This document shows positions 9,256-19,647 of a stretch of 64,000 bases of DNA, in pieces. This stretch comes from Shinisaurus crocodilurus (taxonomy: Eukaryota > Chordata > Lepidosauria > Squamata > Shinisauridae). Every line of letters begins with the position of its first letter. The stretch's first letter is position 1. The notes beneath the pieces were generated by a model that saw only the letters and a list, made by a program, of their open reading frames with translations, was not told the DNA's origin and did no database searches. The DNA lies in contig CM037879.1 in the NCBI GenBank assembly GCA_021292165.1, positions 287,220,272-287,284,271 of the forward strand. The letters are read 5' to 3'. Made by a program: the position numbers and the translations under genes.

Positions 9256-11006
9256 AGGACTGGGAAGAATGTGTTTGGACACAGCATGAGGAACTTAATC
9301 AGGAGGGCTTTAAACTGAATCCAACAGGGGAGGGAGACATAAACTCGGGGGTACCAATGGAAGAAGGCCTCTATGCCACAATGGAGAGAACAGCTCCAGC
9401 GGTGCCCATTGATAGTCTACCACAAAATGTAGGGGGCAAGTCGGACTATAAAGCACATAGTCTTCAATGTCTCTATACTAATGCCCAGAGTATGGGCAAT
9501 AAACAAGACGAACTTGAACTCTTGATACATGAGGGCAAGTACGACTTGATAGGGATAACTGAAACCTGGTGGGATGACTCCCATGACTGGAATACAGCAA
9601 TTGAAGGGTATAACTTGTTCAAAAGGAACAGAAGCAACAGAAAGGGAGGTGGAGTTGCACTGTATGTTAAAAATACGTATCTCTGCACAGAGATACAGGA
9701 AGAGGAGCTTGGCAGCCCCATTGAGAGCATCTGGGTTAAAATAAAGGGGGCAAAGAATAAAACGAACATGGCGGTTGGAGTCTACTACCGACCACCCAAT
9801 CAAGGAGAAGACGAGGATGGAACTTTTGAAAAGCAAGTTGCCAGTGTTTCAAGGAGGCACGATGTGGTAGTAATGGGAGACTTCAATTTCCCTGATATCT
9901 GTTGGGAGACTTATTCAGCCAAACATGGCCCCTCCAAGAAATTCCTGAGCTGTGCTGCTGATAACTTCCTCCTACAGAAAGTGGAGGAAGGAACTAGAGG
10001 ATCGGCTATCCTTGACCTGATTCTAACCAACAGAGACGAGTTAGTGGATAAAGTGGCAGTTTCGGGAACTCTGGGGGAAAGTGACCATGTTATACTTGAG
10101 TTCTTGATTCTAACAGAAGCAAAAGCTGAGTGTAGCCAAACACGTACCCTGGATTTTAAGAAAGCCAATTTTAACAAACTCAGAACAATGATTAGTAAGA
10201 TCCCATGGCAAGTGACTCTCACGAGAAAGGGAGCCCAGGAGGGGTGGGAGTTTTTAAAGAAGGAAATTTTAAAGGCACAATTGCAAACAATTCCCACAAG
10301 GAAAAAAGGCAGAGGGCAACAGAAGAAGCCAATGTGGCTTCACAATAAACTCAAAGATGACCTGAAAACAAAAAAGGACATGTATAGGAAGTGGAATGAA
10401 GGACAGGCTACAGGGGAAGAGTACAGGCAGGTAGCACAGAACTGCAGGAATAGTGTCAGGAAGGCTAAAGCTGAGAATGAGCTAAGGTTAGCGAGGAATG
10501 CTAAAAGCAACAAAAAAGCTTTCTTCAGATACATGCACAGTAAAAGACAGAAGAAAGAACTGGTGGTTCAACTACGCAATGAGGATGGCAAATTGATAAC
10601 AGAAGACAAAGAAAAGGCAGAAGTGTTCAATTCCTACTTCGGCTCGGTCTTCTCCCAAAAGAGGGTCTATGACCCCCCTGGCAAACCTGAAGTGCAGACT
10701 GAAGGGGCAGAATTGCAGCTTGAGATTGATAGGCAAATGGTCAAGGAGCACCTGATTACTCTGAACGAGTTTAAATCTCCAGGGCCTGATGAGCTGCATC
10801 CTAGAGTAATAAAGGAACTGGCAGAAGAACTCTCAGAACCACTGTCTATTATCTTTGAGAAATCATGGAGGACAGGTGAAGTGCCAGACAACTGGAGGAG
10901 GGCAAATGTTGTTCCCATCTTCAAAAAGGGCAAGAAGGAGGAACCTGGGAACTATAGGCCAGTCAGTCTGACATCAATCCCCGGGAAGATTTGGAGCAGA
11001 TTATAA
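9252..11006 (+). pseudogene. CR1 ORF2, endonuclease and start of reverse transcriptase
   Basis: 584-residue frame. From residue 74 it shows the exonuclease-endonuclease-phosphatase fold of CR1: 'LYTNAQSMGNK', 'IGITETWW' near 100, 'VMGDFNFPDICWE' near 207 and 'GESDHVILEF' near 274, the SDH catalytic motif. A linker rich in Lys and Glu follows. Near residue 560 the reverse transcriptase begins with 'FKKGKKEEPGNYRPVSLTS'. The frame then stops at 11004-11006 after a one-base loss in about 10990-10994, and the same protein continues in the frame starting 10991. The enzyme nicks target DNA and primes cDNA synthesis in intact CR1. The start chosen is the ATG overlapping the ORF1 stop. Confidence 0.93.
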
Positions 11007-12226
11007 AGAAGTCAGTCTGCAAGCACCTTGAAAACAATGCAGTGATTACTAGAAGCCAGCATGGATTTGTCAAGAACAAATCCTGTCAGACTAATCTGAT
11101 CTCATTTTTTGATCGGGTAACCTCCCTTGTGGACTGTGGGAATGCTGTGGACATTATATACCTGGACTTCAGCAAAGCTTTCGACAAAGTGCCTCATGAT
11201 ATCCTGATTAGTAAGCTAGCTAAGAGTGGGCTAGATGGAACAACTATCAGGTGGATCCACAATTGGCTAAAGAATCGGACTCAAAGAGTGCTTATCAATG
11301 GTTCCTTCTCAAACTGGGGAGAGTTAACGAGCGGGGTACCACAGGGCTCGGTCCTGTGCCCGGTGCTCTTCAACATTTTTATTAATGACTTGGATGAGGA
11401 GGTACAGGGAATGCTTATCAAATTTGCAGATGACACAAAGTTGGGTGGAACAGCTAATACTCTGGAAGACAGAAACAAAATTCAAAGTGACCTCGATAGA
11501 CTGGAGCGCTGGGCCGAAAACAACAGAATGAAATTTAACAGGGATAAATGCCAAGTGCTGCACCTAGGGAGAGGAAACCAAATGCAGAGTTACAGAATGG
11601 GGGACACTTGGCTCAACAATACTACAAGTGAGAAGGATCTTGGAATTGTGGTAGATCACAAACTGAATATGAGCCAGCAATGCGACGTGGCTGCAAAGAA
11701 GGCAAATGCAATTTTGGGCTGTATTAATAGAAGTATAGCTTCCAAATCGCGGGAATTGATAATTCCCCTTTACTCGGCACTGGTTAGGCCTCATCTTGAG
11801 TACTGCGTCCAGTTCTGGGCACCTCACTTTAACAAGGACATAGACAAACTGGAGAGGGTTCAGAGGAGGGCAACAAGGATGATAAAGGGACTGGAAACAA
11901 GGCCCTATGAGGAGAGACTGAAAGAACTGGGCATGTTTAGCCTTCAGAAGAGGAGACTGAGGGGAGATATGATCGCACTCTTCCAGTATTTGAAGGGATG
12001 TCACACAGAGGAGGGCAAAGATCTCTTCTCGTTCATCCCAGTTTGCAGGACACGGAATAATGGGCTCAAGTTACAGGAACCTAGATTCCACCTAAACATC
12101 AGGAAAAATTTCTTGACTGTCAGAGCAATAAGACAATGGAATCAACTACCTAGGGAGGTGGTGGGCTCTCCCAGTCTGGAGGCATTCAAGGTGCGGCTGG
12201 ACAGACATCTGTCAGAGATGCTTTGA
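10991..12226 (+). pseudogene. CR1 ORF2, reverse transcriptase and C-terminal part
   Basis: 411-residue frame continuing the protein after the frameshift. Motif A 'YLDFSKAFDKVPHD' lies near residue 56, motif B 'SGVPQGSVLCPVLFN' near 113 and the catalytic 'FADDTKLGG' near 145. The thumb and C-terminal region follow ('[15 protein letters not shown]' near 265, '[23 protein letters not shown]' near 288) and the frame ends with '...RLDRHLSEML'. All catalytic aspartates are present. Together the two pieces are about 990 residues, the usual CR1 ORF2 length. The ATG at 10991 is only the first Met after the shift, not a real start. A shorter minus-strand relative is at 33092-33448. Confidence 0.93.
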
Positions 12227-12316
12227 CCTGGATTCCTGCATTGAGCAGGGGGTTGGACTCGATGGCCTTGTAGGCCCCTTCCAACTCTACTTTTCTATGA
12301 TTCTATGATTCTATGA

Positions 12317-13025
12317 TCCACCCATACTAAAGCAAATATAGCAAAATGCATTTGTACCCCAATAATAAACATGCTTACTCAAGTAAGCCCCACTGACTTA
12401 CCTGAAACTTCCTTCCCAATAAATATGCTCAGAACTGCAGTCTTAATTGGTCTGAATATTCTTGGGGAAGCTTTTTGATTAATTTAATGAATAATTTGCA
12501 TTTTTATCTTTCCAGTTCTTTTTGGCTCAGACAGCAGATATAGCCTTAGTAATGGCAGCAGATTAAACTGCAGAAGGCCAAGATTGTATCAGAAAAGCTC
12601 ATAGCCGGGCTCTCTCTCTCTCTCTCTCTGTTTGCAGAATTGTCAGCATCGAAGCAAGCTTTTTTGGAAGTCGCAGCCTCCAGATACGGCCATTAAGTTC
12701 ATCCCTGTCTCCAATTATGACGTATCAACAATGTGACTGCAGTTAGAGTGATCATTTGGGAGAACACGGTGACCTGGATTCAGCTCCCTGCCCAGCTAGA
12801 GACGTGTTATCTTGGTCAAGAGCATCTCTGAGAGCGAAGACAAATGTAACTTTTTAAGAGCAGTGGAGGGAAGTGGCTGGATAAATTCTGTTTCTACCCT
12901 CCAAACATATATACTTCCCCACCTACCCCATCCTGGCACAAGCTCTGAAGAAACTGGCTTTTTCAGTATGGCTCAGTTTGGGGTGATAGGCAACTCTTGG
13001 CTAGTGTCCATGCCATTAACAACTA
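12317..13025. other. Mostly unassigned; (CT)n and a short inverted CR1 match
   Basis: Contains a small palindromic-repeat fragment at 12340-12450, a (CT)n run at 12608-12629 and the 44-bp inverted CR1 match at 12778-12821. Otherwise no gene or repeat is recognised. Confidence 0.4.
12778..12821 (-). repeat. 44-bp perfect inverted copy of the CR1 ORF1/ORF2 junction
   Basis: The reverse complement of this stretch is identical to 9210-9253 of the CR1. Identity stops abruptly at both sides. It begins right at the CR1 ORF2 start codon side ('ctgaat') and lies about 460 bp past the CR1 3' end, in opposite orientation. Confidence 0.85.
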
Positions 13026-13274
13026 CAGTCATGCCTTGGATTGAGAGCATAATTCGTTCTGGAAATGTGCTTGTAATCCAAAACACTCTTATATCAAAAT
13101 GAAATCCCCCCAAAAAATGTGTACAGAGATTTTTAATTTAAGCCGTACTACAGTACTTGTATTGCAAGACGTCGCTTGTATATCAAGTAAAAAATAAATA
13201 AATAAATATTTAAAAATTTGCTTGTCTTGCAAAACGCTCTCAAACCAAGTTACTTGCAATCCAAGGTATTACTG
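13026..13274 (+). mobile_element. Tigger-like MITE, copy 2
   Basis: 249 bp between TA dinucleotides (13024-13025, 13275-13276). Ends as in copy 1; the middle has (AAAT)n where copy 1 has an AT expansion. Same length as copy 3. Confidence 0.82.
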
Positions 13275-13354
13275 TACACCTCTCCTCTCTCTATCCTCCA
13301 GAGACATTTTGTAACAGTTTTTTTTTTTTTTTTTTTTAATGTGTATATTTTATT

Positions 13355-13493
13355 TCTGTCAGTCAGTCAGGCGATCACTCGTGACCGAGTAAGATTGTCT
13401 TCCAGGATTAAAAAAAAAAAAAAAAAATTACAAAAAGGAGATTTTGAAAGGAGGAAAATTCTAAAGAAAATTGTGTAGACTCTAGCGATGGGT
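13355..13493 (-). mobile_element. 3' end of the zinc-finger-ended LINE, minus strand
   Basis: Shares 'ggcgatcactcgtgaccgag', 'taagattgtcttccaggat' and 'gtgtagactctagcgatggg' with 43425-43560. Only the 3' untranslated part is present, with an A-run expansion at 13409-13427. A T-run precedes it at 13319-13338. Confidence 0.75.
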
Positions 13494-13499
13494 CCGTAA

Positions 13500-13868
13500 G
13501 TGACTGTATACATTTATTTATTTATTATTTAATACATTTTTATACCGCCCAATAGCCAAAGCTCTCTGGGTGGTTTACAACAGTTAAAACCATAAAATAC
13601 AATACAATATAAATATAAAATTTAAAACCACAGGTTAAAAACAAACAGCAAAGCTAGCAGCAGCAGCTACAATAACAGAGTTAAAAACAACTACAAGATA
13701 AAAATGATAAAAATGATAAAAATGATTAAAATGCCTGGGAGAATAGAAAGGTCTTCACCTGGCACCGGAAAGAGTACAATGTAGGCGCCAGGCGAGCCTC
13801 TCTGGGGAGCTCATTCCACAACCGGGGTGCCACAGCAGAAAAGGCCCTCTTCCTGGTAGCCACCTGAC
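13500..13868 (-). mobile_element. L2 LINE 3' end (tail type B), minus strand
   Basis: Reverse complement holds the end of an L2 ORF2, 'TRKRAFSAVAPRLWNELPREARLAPTLYSFRCQVKTFLFSQAF', then a 3' UTR with the hallmark 'ccaccCagagagctttggctattgggcggtat' in pieces, and an (AAAT)n tail. The ORF part lies at 13733-13860. It is broken upstream by the SINE at 13869. Confidence 0.82.
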
Positions 13869-14025
13869 ATGAGCACATAACGCAGGCTGAAGCTAAGCAG
13901 GTATGAGCTGGGTCAGTGCTTGGATGGGTGACTACCTGGGCTGCCCACATCTGTTCTCCTGCATTGAGCAGGGGGTTGGCCTTATAGGCCCCTTCCAACT
14001 CTACTATTCTATGATTCTATGATAT
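13869..14025 (+). mobile_element. 5S rRNA-headed SINE with CR1 tail, diverged variant
   Basis: Contains 'gaagctaagcagg', 'gtgcttggatgggtgactac' and 'ctgggctgcc', a 5S rRNA-like 3' half that runs further into 5S than the other copies. From 13964 it joins the CR1 tail 'gcattgagcagggggttggc' and ends in an ATTCTATG array at 14007-14024. The head is too short for a gene. Confidence 0.72.
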
Positions 14026-14330
14026 ATGTGCTACTTTAAAAAAAAATACAAAATAAAAGTGGACAGCCATGATGGTGCATGAGGGGTAGGCAATGCTGAG
14101 GGGTGACACCACACCCTGGCATGTTCAGAAGCTTGTAAATCCAGCAATCAACTTAATAATATGCATATTTGTGGCACGTGTTGCGAAGCTGGGTTTAGAA
14201 TCAGTTGTGGCCGACCCTAGAACACTGCACCACTCCTCACCCTGAGTCAGCTCTCCATTTCAAAACAGAACAATTCACAGAGAAAGCAAGTAGTAGTGCT
14301 CACAGGAAGCTGGAGCCACAAAATCATTTT

Positions 14331-14331
<1 letters not shown>

Positions 14332-14371
<40 letters not shown>
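14332..14371. repeat. (TCA)n microsatellite with an L2-like tail after it
   Basis: About 13 TCA units. The following 70 bases, 'gtatttgtatactgctccac' and 'gattccagagtggtgaacaa', look like a minus-strand L2-type tail, weakly. Confidence 0.8.
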
Positions 14372-14372
<1 letters not shown>

Positions 14373-14499
14373 TACAGTATTTGTATACTGCTCCACATCA
14401 AGCAGATTCCAGAGTGGTGAACAATAAAAAGACAAAAACGGATAAAAGAAATTTGGCTGTCAGTGCAGTGTTGAATTCTACATTAGGCCTGGCCTACAC

Positions 14500-14715
14500 G
14501 TAGGGGTGTACAAGAATTACATTTTTGTTCGCAAAACATGCCCCGTTCGAAGCCCCAAACATGAGCACGTGTCTGCCAAAAAAATGTTCACAAATTGCAG
14601 GCGCCTGCTCACGTTCGTCTCATTCCTGATTCCCAGTTAGATTTGCACAAATTCCCTCAGTAGACTGAATCGGCCCTGCTCATTAGCGCCTTGAACATCG
14701 CTCATTCTTCCATCC
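14500..14715. repeat. MITE-like repeat (family M2)
   Basis: Begins 'aggggtgtacaagaattaca', has 'catgccccgttcgaagcccc', and ends 'cttccatccctacc'. Same end type and wording as 4454-4860. Confidence 0.5.
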
Positions 14716-15409
14716 CTACCTTCAGGCTCCGACAGGCACTTTAACTTTCAGGCGCGGCCTGTGTGAGACCAGCTCTCCAAGGATTTAGCCTGGGTCAGTA
14801 GAAAGGCAAGGTGGGTCGACAGTCTCCAAGGTCCAGAGAAAAGCAAGTTTAACAAGGACGAGAGCAACGGAAGGCGCTGATACACAGACGTCGTTCCAGT
14901 GCTATGTGCCTAGCGCTGAAGGGTTTTAAGCCTGAGCCCACCCAGAGCGCAGGTGCAGGCCAACAGTGCCCCCTGAGAAAAGCTCTGCTCACAAGTAGAG
15001 CCTTGCTCAGGGGTATCCCTTTACTCATGCAGAGTCCTTACTCCTCCAGTGGCCACTTTCGTGTTTGGTAGCTGGCCAAGCATGAACTTTTCATCGCCTG
15101 TACTCCTTGGGCCTAGGAGGCTGCTAGGCCTCTGCCTCCCAGTCTAAGAGGGGCCGAAGCGTGTCTACAGGGGAAAGCACCATGGTCATCTCCCCCGGAA
15201 GTGTTGGGGTTGGAGTGCAATGTTGGACTGTGTGCTAGCCAGCTAAATGAAGCCCTGGCCTTCCACACACAGCAGCAGAGTTTCCCCCCCATGCAGCAGT
15301 TAGCTTCAGCCTTCCCAGTTGCATTTCATTTCAGGACTCAGGAATCACACTGTAGTCAAGAACAGTTCTATTTGAACTGTTTTATTAACTGTTAAGCATC
15401 CCTCTGACC
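14716..15409. other. No recognisable gene or repeat
   Basis: GC-moderate sequence with no long frame or known repeat wording that I can identify. Confidence 0.4.
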
Positions 15410-15577
15410 TGGCCCGTGGCGCACGCTGCCTCAGCTTGTCTGAACGTGGAAAGCTAAGCGGGGTCGGGCCTGGTTATTACTCGGATGGGAGACCCCTCCT
15501 CTAGTTTCCTGCATTGAGCAGGGGGTTGGACTCGATGGCCTTGTAGGCCCCTTCCAACTCTATGATCCTATGATCCT
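15410..15577 (+). mobile_element. 5S rRNA-headed SINE with CR1 tail
   Basis: The head 'aagctaagcggggtcgggcc', 'tggttattac', 'tcggatgggagacc' at 15450-15494 is 5S rRNA-like. It covers the A box, intermediate element and C box of the 5S internal promoter with few changes. 'cctcctctagttt' then links to the CR1 tail 'gcattgagcagggggttgga' and a short ATCCTATG array. Near-identical copies lie at 25400-25565, 29915-30260 and 47863-47985. Confidence 0.85.
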
Positions 15578-15821
15578 AAGTCCCATCGATACCAGTAGCA
15601 CTGCCACAACGTTTGGCTTGGGGGACTCCAGGTCATCCTCCAAATGCCATGATGCCCACCCTCATTGATAATGTTATCCGCAGAGCTATGCAAAGCTAAG
15701 GAAGCACTCCGGGATTCTGCAGGCGGGCACACTAGTATCTCTGCTGCTCCCTTCTTTGCCAGCTGCTGCTGTTCCATGATCAGCTGGAGATTTTATTTAT
15801 TTATTTATTATAAATAAAGGG

Positions 15822-16342
15822 CAGCCGCCGGCGTGATCACATCACGCCAGTGCTTAATGAGTTGCACTGGCTACCAGTTGCTTGCCGAGCCGAATTCAAG
15901 GTGTTGGTTTTGACCTTTAAAACCCTACACGGCTCCGGCCCAGCTTATCTCAAGGAGCGCCTCCAGCAACATCAAGTAGGCCGCTCAACAAGGTCTGCCA
16001 CGGACGGCCTTCTCCTTATCCCATCAGCCAAAGCAGCCAGGCTGGTGGGGACTAGGAAGAGGGCCTTCTCTGTGGCGGCCCCCACATTATGGAACTCCCT
16101 CCCTAGTGACCTTCGCCATGCCCCCTCCGTGATGAGCTTCCACCGTGCATTAAAAACATGGCTGTTCAGGCGGGAATATGGGGTGGGTTAGGTTTTTAAT
16201 AAGAATTTTTTGTATTGTTTTAATTATTATATTTTATTGTGTTGTTTTGTTGTATTTTAATTGTACATCGCCCAGGGTGGCCGGGTGACCAGCCAGATGG
16301 GCGATTAATAAATATAATAAATAAATAAATAAATAAATAAAT
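15822..16342 (+). mobile_element. L2 LINE 3' end (tail type A), plus strand
   Basis: ORF2 C-terminus followed by a 3' UTR whose last part is 'cgcccagggtggccgggtga' and 'ccagatgggcgattaataaa', then (AAAT)n. A second, inverted type A tail starts immediately at 16343, making a tail-to-tail pair. Confidence 0.88.
15850..16191 (+). pseudogene. L2 ORF2 C-terminal fragment
   Basis: 113 residues, open to a natural stop. Starts 'LNELHWLPVACRAEFKVLVL', has 'KTLHGSGPAYLKERLQ' near 28 and ends 'KRAFSVAAPTLWNSLPSDLR', 'HRALKTWLFRREYGVG'. This is the region after the reverse transcriptase palm in L2-clade LINEs. No catalytic motif is included, because the copy is 5' truncated. The Met is not a real start. 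Confidence 0.88.
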
Positions 16343-16425
16343 ATTTTTAAACCACCCATCTGGCCGGTCACCCGGCCACACTGGGGCAATGTACAATCAG
16401 GATAAAATGCAATAGATTCAGAGCT
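16343..16425 (-). mobile_element. L2 tail (type A) fragment, inverted
   Basis: 'ccacccatctggccggtcac' and 'actggggcaatgtacaatca' are the reverse complement of the type A L2 tail. About 80 bp only. Confidence 0.7.
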
Positions 16426-18126
16426 GACCCAGGCCCACCAAGGTGTGCATGTGTGAGTGCGGTTTCTTGCTGCAGAATTTTGGCCACACGTAACAGGCAG
16501 CTGGGATGCTCCTGTTTTAGCCGAATGGGTTTACTGACATCACTTGCGAGGCCCGGCAGTGTTGTAAGGAAGCCCCGAGACTCACGCACGCCGGTCTGCA
16601 GCCAAAAGAGGCAAAGTTTCTCCAGCCAATAACCTCATCAGCAGTTCATTCCCCGAAGGGCTCGGTCACTCCATTCTCTCTGCGCGGCGGTAATTGAAAA
16701 GAAAGAAGCGAGAGTCTCCCCCTCTTGAAAAGGCCCTGGCTGGACGATAAATCCTCCCGACAGTGATAAATTCAGGCTTTTACTTTGGGAGAACAACCTC
16801 AGTGCAACCCAGCATATTTCCTAGTAAACTGCAGAACTGCTGCTCCCCACCCATCCCCTCACCCTTCACTTCCCTCGCCCCATTTGGGATTCCTCTCTAT
16901 GGCGCTCTAATTCTGACCTCTGCGGCTCTGTGACCTCCAACACCTCCCCCTTGCATTTTCATTCCATTAAGTCCTCCTTCACCCTCGTCACCTCTTTCTC
17001 CAGTCAGGCCGCACACTTGGGCTCACTTAATATTTCATTACCTCCTTAACACCCTCCAACCACCCTCTTGCACTCACAGTCTGACACAGGAAATGAGAGA
17101 GGATTTCCCCCACCCCTTTTTCAGGTATGTTGATGGATCAAGTGGATTGTGGCGAGCATGGAATTTTAATGAAATATTTTACCACTTTAAAAAAAAAAGA
17201 AAAGGGAGGGGGAGAAAAGCTCGTTGGCTTTGCCCCAAGGTTTTGAGAAGTGATTGACTTTAAATTTAAATAAATAAGCAGGCACTTCCATTCTATGGAT
17301 AAGGGACTGAAAGACAGACACTTGCCAAAGGCTGCATACTAAATTGACAGCTAAACTGAAACATGGAGTATAGAGGAGAGTTGGAAGAGGGGCGGTCCAG
17401 AGGGATAAGGGGAAGACTAGAAGGCAAGGAAGAGGGGAACGGGGACCAAAGGGGTGAGGATGGCTAATATTCACATATTCGTTTGAAACCACCAGCTTGT
17501 CTGCAGTTAGGAATGCCATGGTAATCCAGCAGTTTTGATTTTCAACACAAACACTGCAGTTCCATTGATATATACAGTCTACACTGTAGACAATTATCCT
17601 GAAGCCTCCTCCTGTGTCCAATTCTGATTTATTTTCTGCCGGGTAGGGGGAAAAAATGTGATTTGTGGCTGGATTTACATGCTCTTGCGCAAGCTAGGTG
17701 AAAAGGGCAGAAAACCAGAGGCTGAATGTGCATCTCTCTGCGCTGACAGCTGTCACGACTCTCTTAACTCTCAGTGGGATGCGCATTCCAATGCGGGTTG
17801 CAATTGGCAATTTGATGTGCATCTGAAACCCACAATTAACACAACTAGTTAGCATGCATGTGACAACCCCACTGCTGCGATGTGCATCAGTCTGCATAAC
17901 TAGTTCCGCCCCCACACCCAGGGGGGAACTCCAAGATCCCCGTATGCACCACGCTAGGTGTTTCAAAAAGCAAAAGTGTTTGAAACATTCCACAAACATT
18001 CCATGGATATGCAAAAGCATGAGCAAGGCAAACTGGAAAATTCTGTGGGAATAAAGGTCTAAGGATGTAGGATGAATTTGTGAGATCTGAATTTTTGTAC
18101 ACATTTACGAAATGTGAACTGGCTGA

Positions 18127-18130
<4 letters not shown>
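16426..18130. other. No recognisable gene; low-repeat stretch
   Basis: About 1.7 kb with little repeat wording. 16600-17100 is pyrimidine-rich with some conserved-looking AT patches. A purine run lies at 17190-17216. The minus frame 17187-17621 (144 residues) has no known domain and ends in poly-Phe from the A-run, so I do not call it. Confidence 0.4.
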
Positions 18131-18200
<70 letters not shown>

Positions 18201-18260
18201 CTTCATTTCTATACCACCCGATAGCCAAAGCTCTCTGGGCAGCTCAGAATGCACTTCGCA
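18131..18260 (-). repeat. (ATC)n microsatellite and L2 tail (type B)
   Basis: About 22 ATC units at 18131-18200, then 'ttctataccacccgatagcc', 'aaagctctctgggcagctca', the inverse of the L2 type B tail. Confidence 0.8.
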
Positions 18261-18600
18261 CACTGAAATCTGCAATTTTCCAGATTGTGTGATCTGTCTC
18301 ACAGCTCAAAAAAAGGCACACAAAAGTGGATATATTAAGGGTAAGTGCACACAAAAAACACATTATATTAGGGGGAAATGCTTGCAACAAGTGTGCACGC
18401 TAGGGAAAGTAGGTTCAAAAAAGTGTACATTAGGGGACATGTGCATAAAAATGCATAAGAATTTTCACGCTGACTTTTCTTTTCAGGCAAATTTTGTTGC
18501 ATTCACAAACTGAGGCAAATGCGGGCCAAAACGAACTTGCAGTCAGGAGAATGAGAAATTCCACGAAACTGATATTTGTAGATTTGCCCATCCCTACCCA
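18261..18600. repeat. MITE-like repeat (family M2)
   Basis: 'gtgtgcacgctagggaaagt', 'gtgtacattaggggacatgt' and 'gatttgcccatccctaccc' at the end match the M2 wording. Confidence 0.5.
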
Positions 18601-19106
18601 GGCTTTGCACATCCCCAAGTGGAGGACTTTCATTCCATTTGCCTTTCTTTGTGAGACTCGGCTATATGACACAGTCTGAGAAGCCATGTCTTAGATAGAG
18701 AGATGGCTTCTTTTTTCAGCCATTGTCCTGCGTAACTTCAGCAAATTCAGTCAGCCTAGAAGAACTGAATGAATGAAATCGCACACATGACCTACCTTTT
18801 GATTTCAAATGCCACTCAAGCCAGTTCTAGCAACAATTCTTGGTCAATGCGGCAGGGCTGCCATGGAAAGTCCCATTCGGCCAGCTGCCATCCTGAGCAC
18901 TGCTTGTGACAGCCGCATTGTCGCCAACTGACAGTGACTGAGACGCTTGGCGCTGGGTCCTCTTGTGTCTAATGGGCACCTCCTTCATTGTGTGACTTCG
19001 GCTGGGACTAGCTCTGGAAACAGGAATGACCTGGCAAAGCCGTTGCCTTCCCCTCTTTCCACATTTTTTCATTTCCAATGGGCTGTCTAACCACCTAAGC
19101 AATTAA

Positions 19107-19245
19107 AGGCGCAATCCTATGCATGTCAGACAGAAAAAAACACACCCTACAATTCCAGGCATGCCCCAGCCAGCATGGCTAGCTGGGGCATGCTGAGAGC
19201 TGTAGGCCTTTCTTCTGTCTAAACATAAAAAGGATTGCACCCTAA
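19107..19245. mobile_element. Foldback MITE (family M3)
   Basis: Near-palindrome: 'gcgcaatcctatgcatgtca', A-run, 'acaattccaggcatgcccca', centre, 'ctggggcatgctgagagctg', 'ctaaacataaaaaggattgc'. Flanked by 'taaag'-like ends. No coding capacity. The ends GGGTGCAATCC next to TTA/TAA suggest PIF/Harbinger, unproven. Confidence 0.65.
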
Positions 19246-19249
19246 AGTA

Positions 19250-19647
19250 GGGATGTGCACGGAGCTTGATTGAGGGGTGGAAGTCTGGCCAACTCTCCGG
19301 GCTTGACCCCCCCGAGGTCCACTTGACCTACCTTTTCCCCGGCTCGACTCGCATTCTCATGAGTTGAGCTTGGGAAAGAGACTTCCGGGTTCCGGCACTA
19401 CATCGTTAATGTAGAAAATGGTGTAAGATACATTAAAAATGGCCTAATTTGCACAAAATTCGGCCTAATTTGCACAAATAAGGCAATTTTTAACGTATCT
19501 TACACTATTTTCTACGTAAACGACATAGCACTGGGGACCCGGAAGTCCAGCAAGCGCCTCAGCTGGTGCTCGTGCTCGACTCGCACGGCGGGAGCATTCA
19601 GCAAGAGTGCCAAAAGGTGAGTGCTAAGCGGGTCGTCCATCCCTAAT
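19250..19647 (+). mobile_element. Large palindromic MITE (family M1)
   Basis: Begins 'agggatgtgcacggagcttg' and ends 'cgtccatccctaa'. At 19381-19546 an inner foldback has arms 'acttccgggttccggcacta'... and the inverse, with 'gtagaaaatggtgtaagata' and its complement inside. Relatives: 21395-21810, 32634-32860, 43340-43405, 45525-45710, 48825-49185. TTA-like flanks and GGGATG ends suggest PIF/Harbinger. Confidence 0.68.

Larger units (their letters stand above)
9075..12316 (+). mobile_element. CR1 LINE, nearly full-length, one frameshift
   Basis: Contains the end of an upstream frame (ORF1-like), an ORF2 with endonuclease and reverse transcriptase, and a short 3' UTR ending in a (GATTCTAT)n-type octamer array at 12292-12316, which is diagnostic for CR1. 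The 5' boundary is uncertain because the sequence before about 9075 is unassigned. ORF2 is open for its full length except one shift near 10993, so this copy is young by CR1 standards. The tail from 12236 is nearly identical to the tails of the 5S-headed SINEs in this window. Confidence 0.92.

Noticed and set aside
14332..14371. CRISPR-like or satellite array at trinucleotide runs
   Set aside because: Simple (TCA)n microsatellites with no spacers.
15450..15500. 5S rRNA gene
   Set aside because: Only the 3' two thirds is 5S-like and it is fused to a CR1 tail in several copies, so it is a SINE.
17187..17621. 144-residue minus-strand frame
   Set aside because: No recognisable domain, runs into poly-Phe from an A-run, and has no supporting start or splice context; most likely chance.
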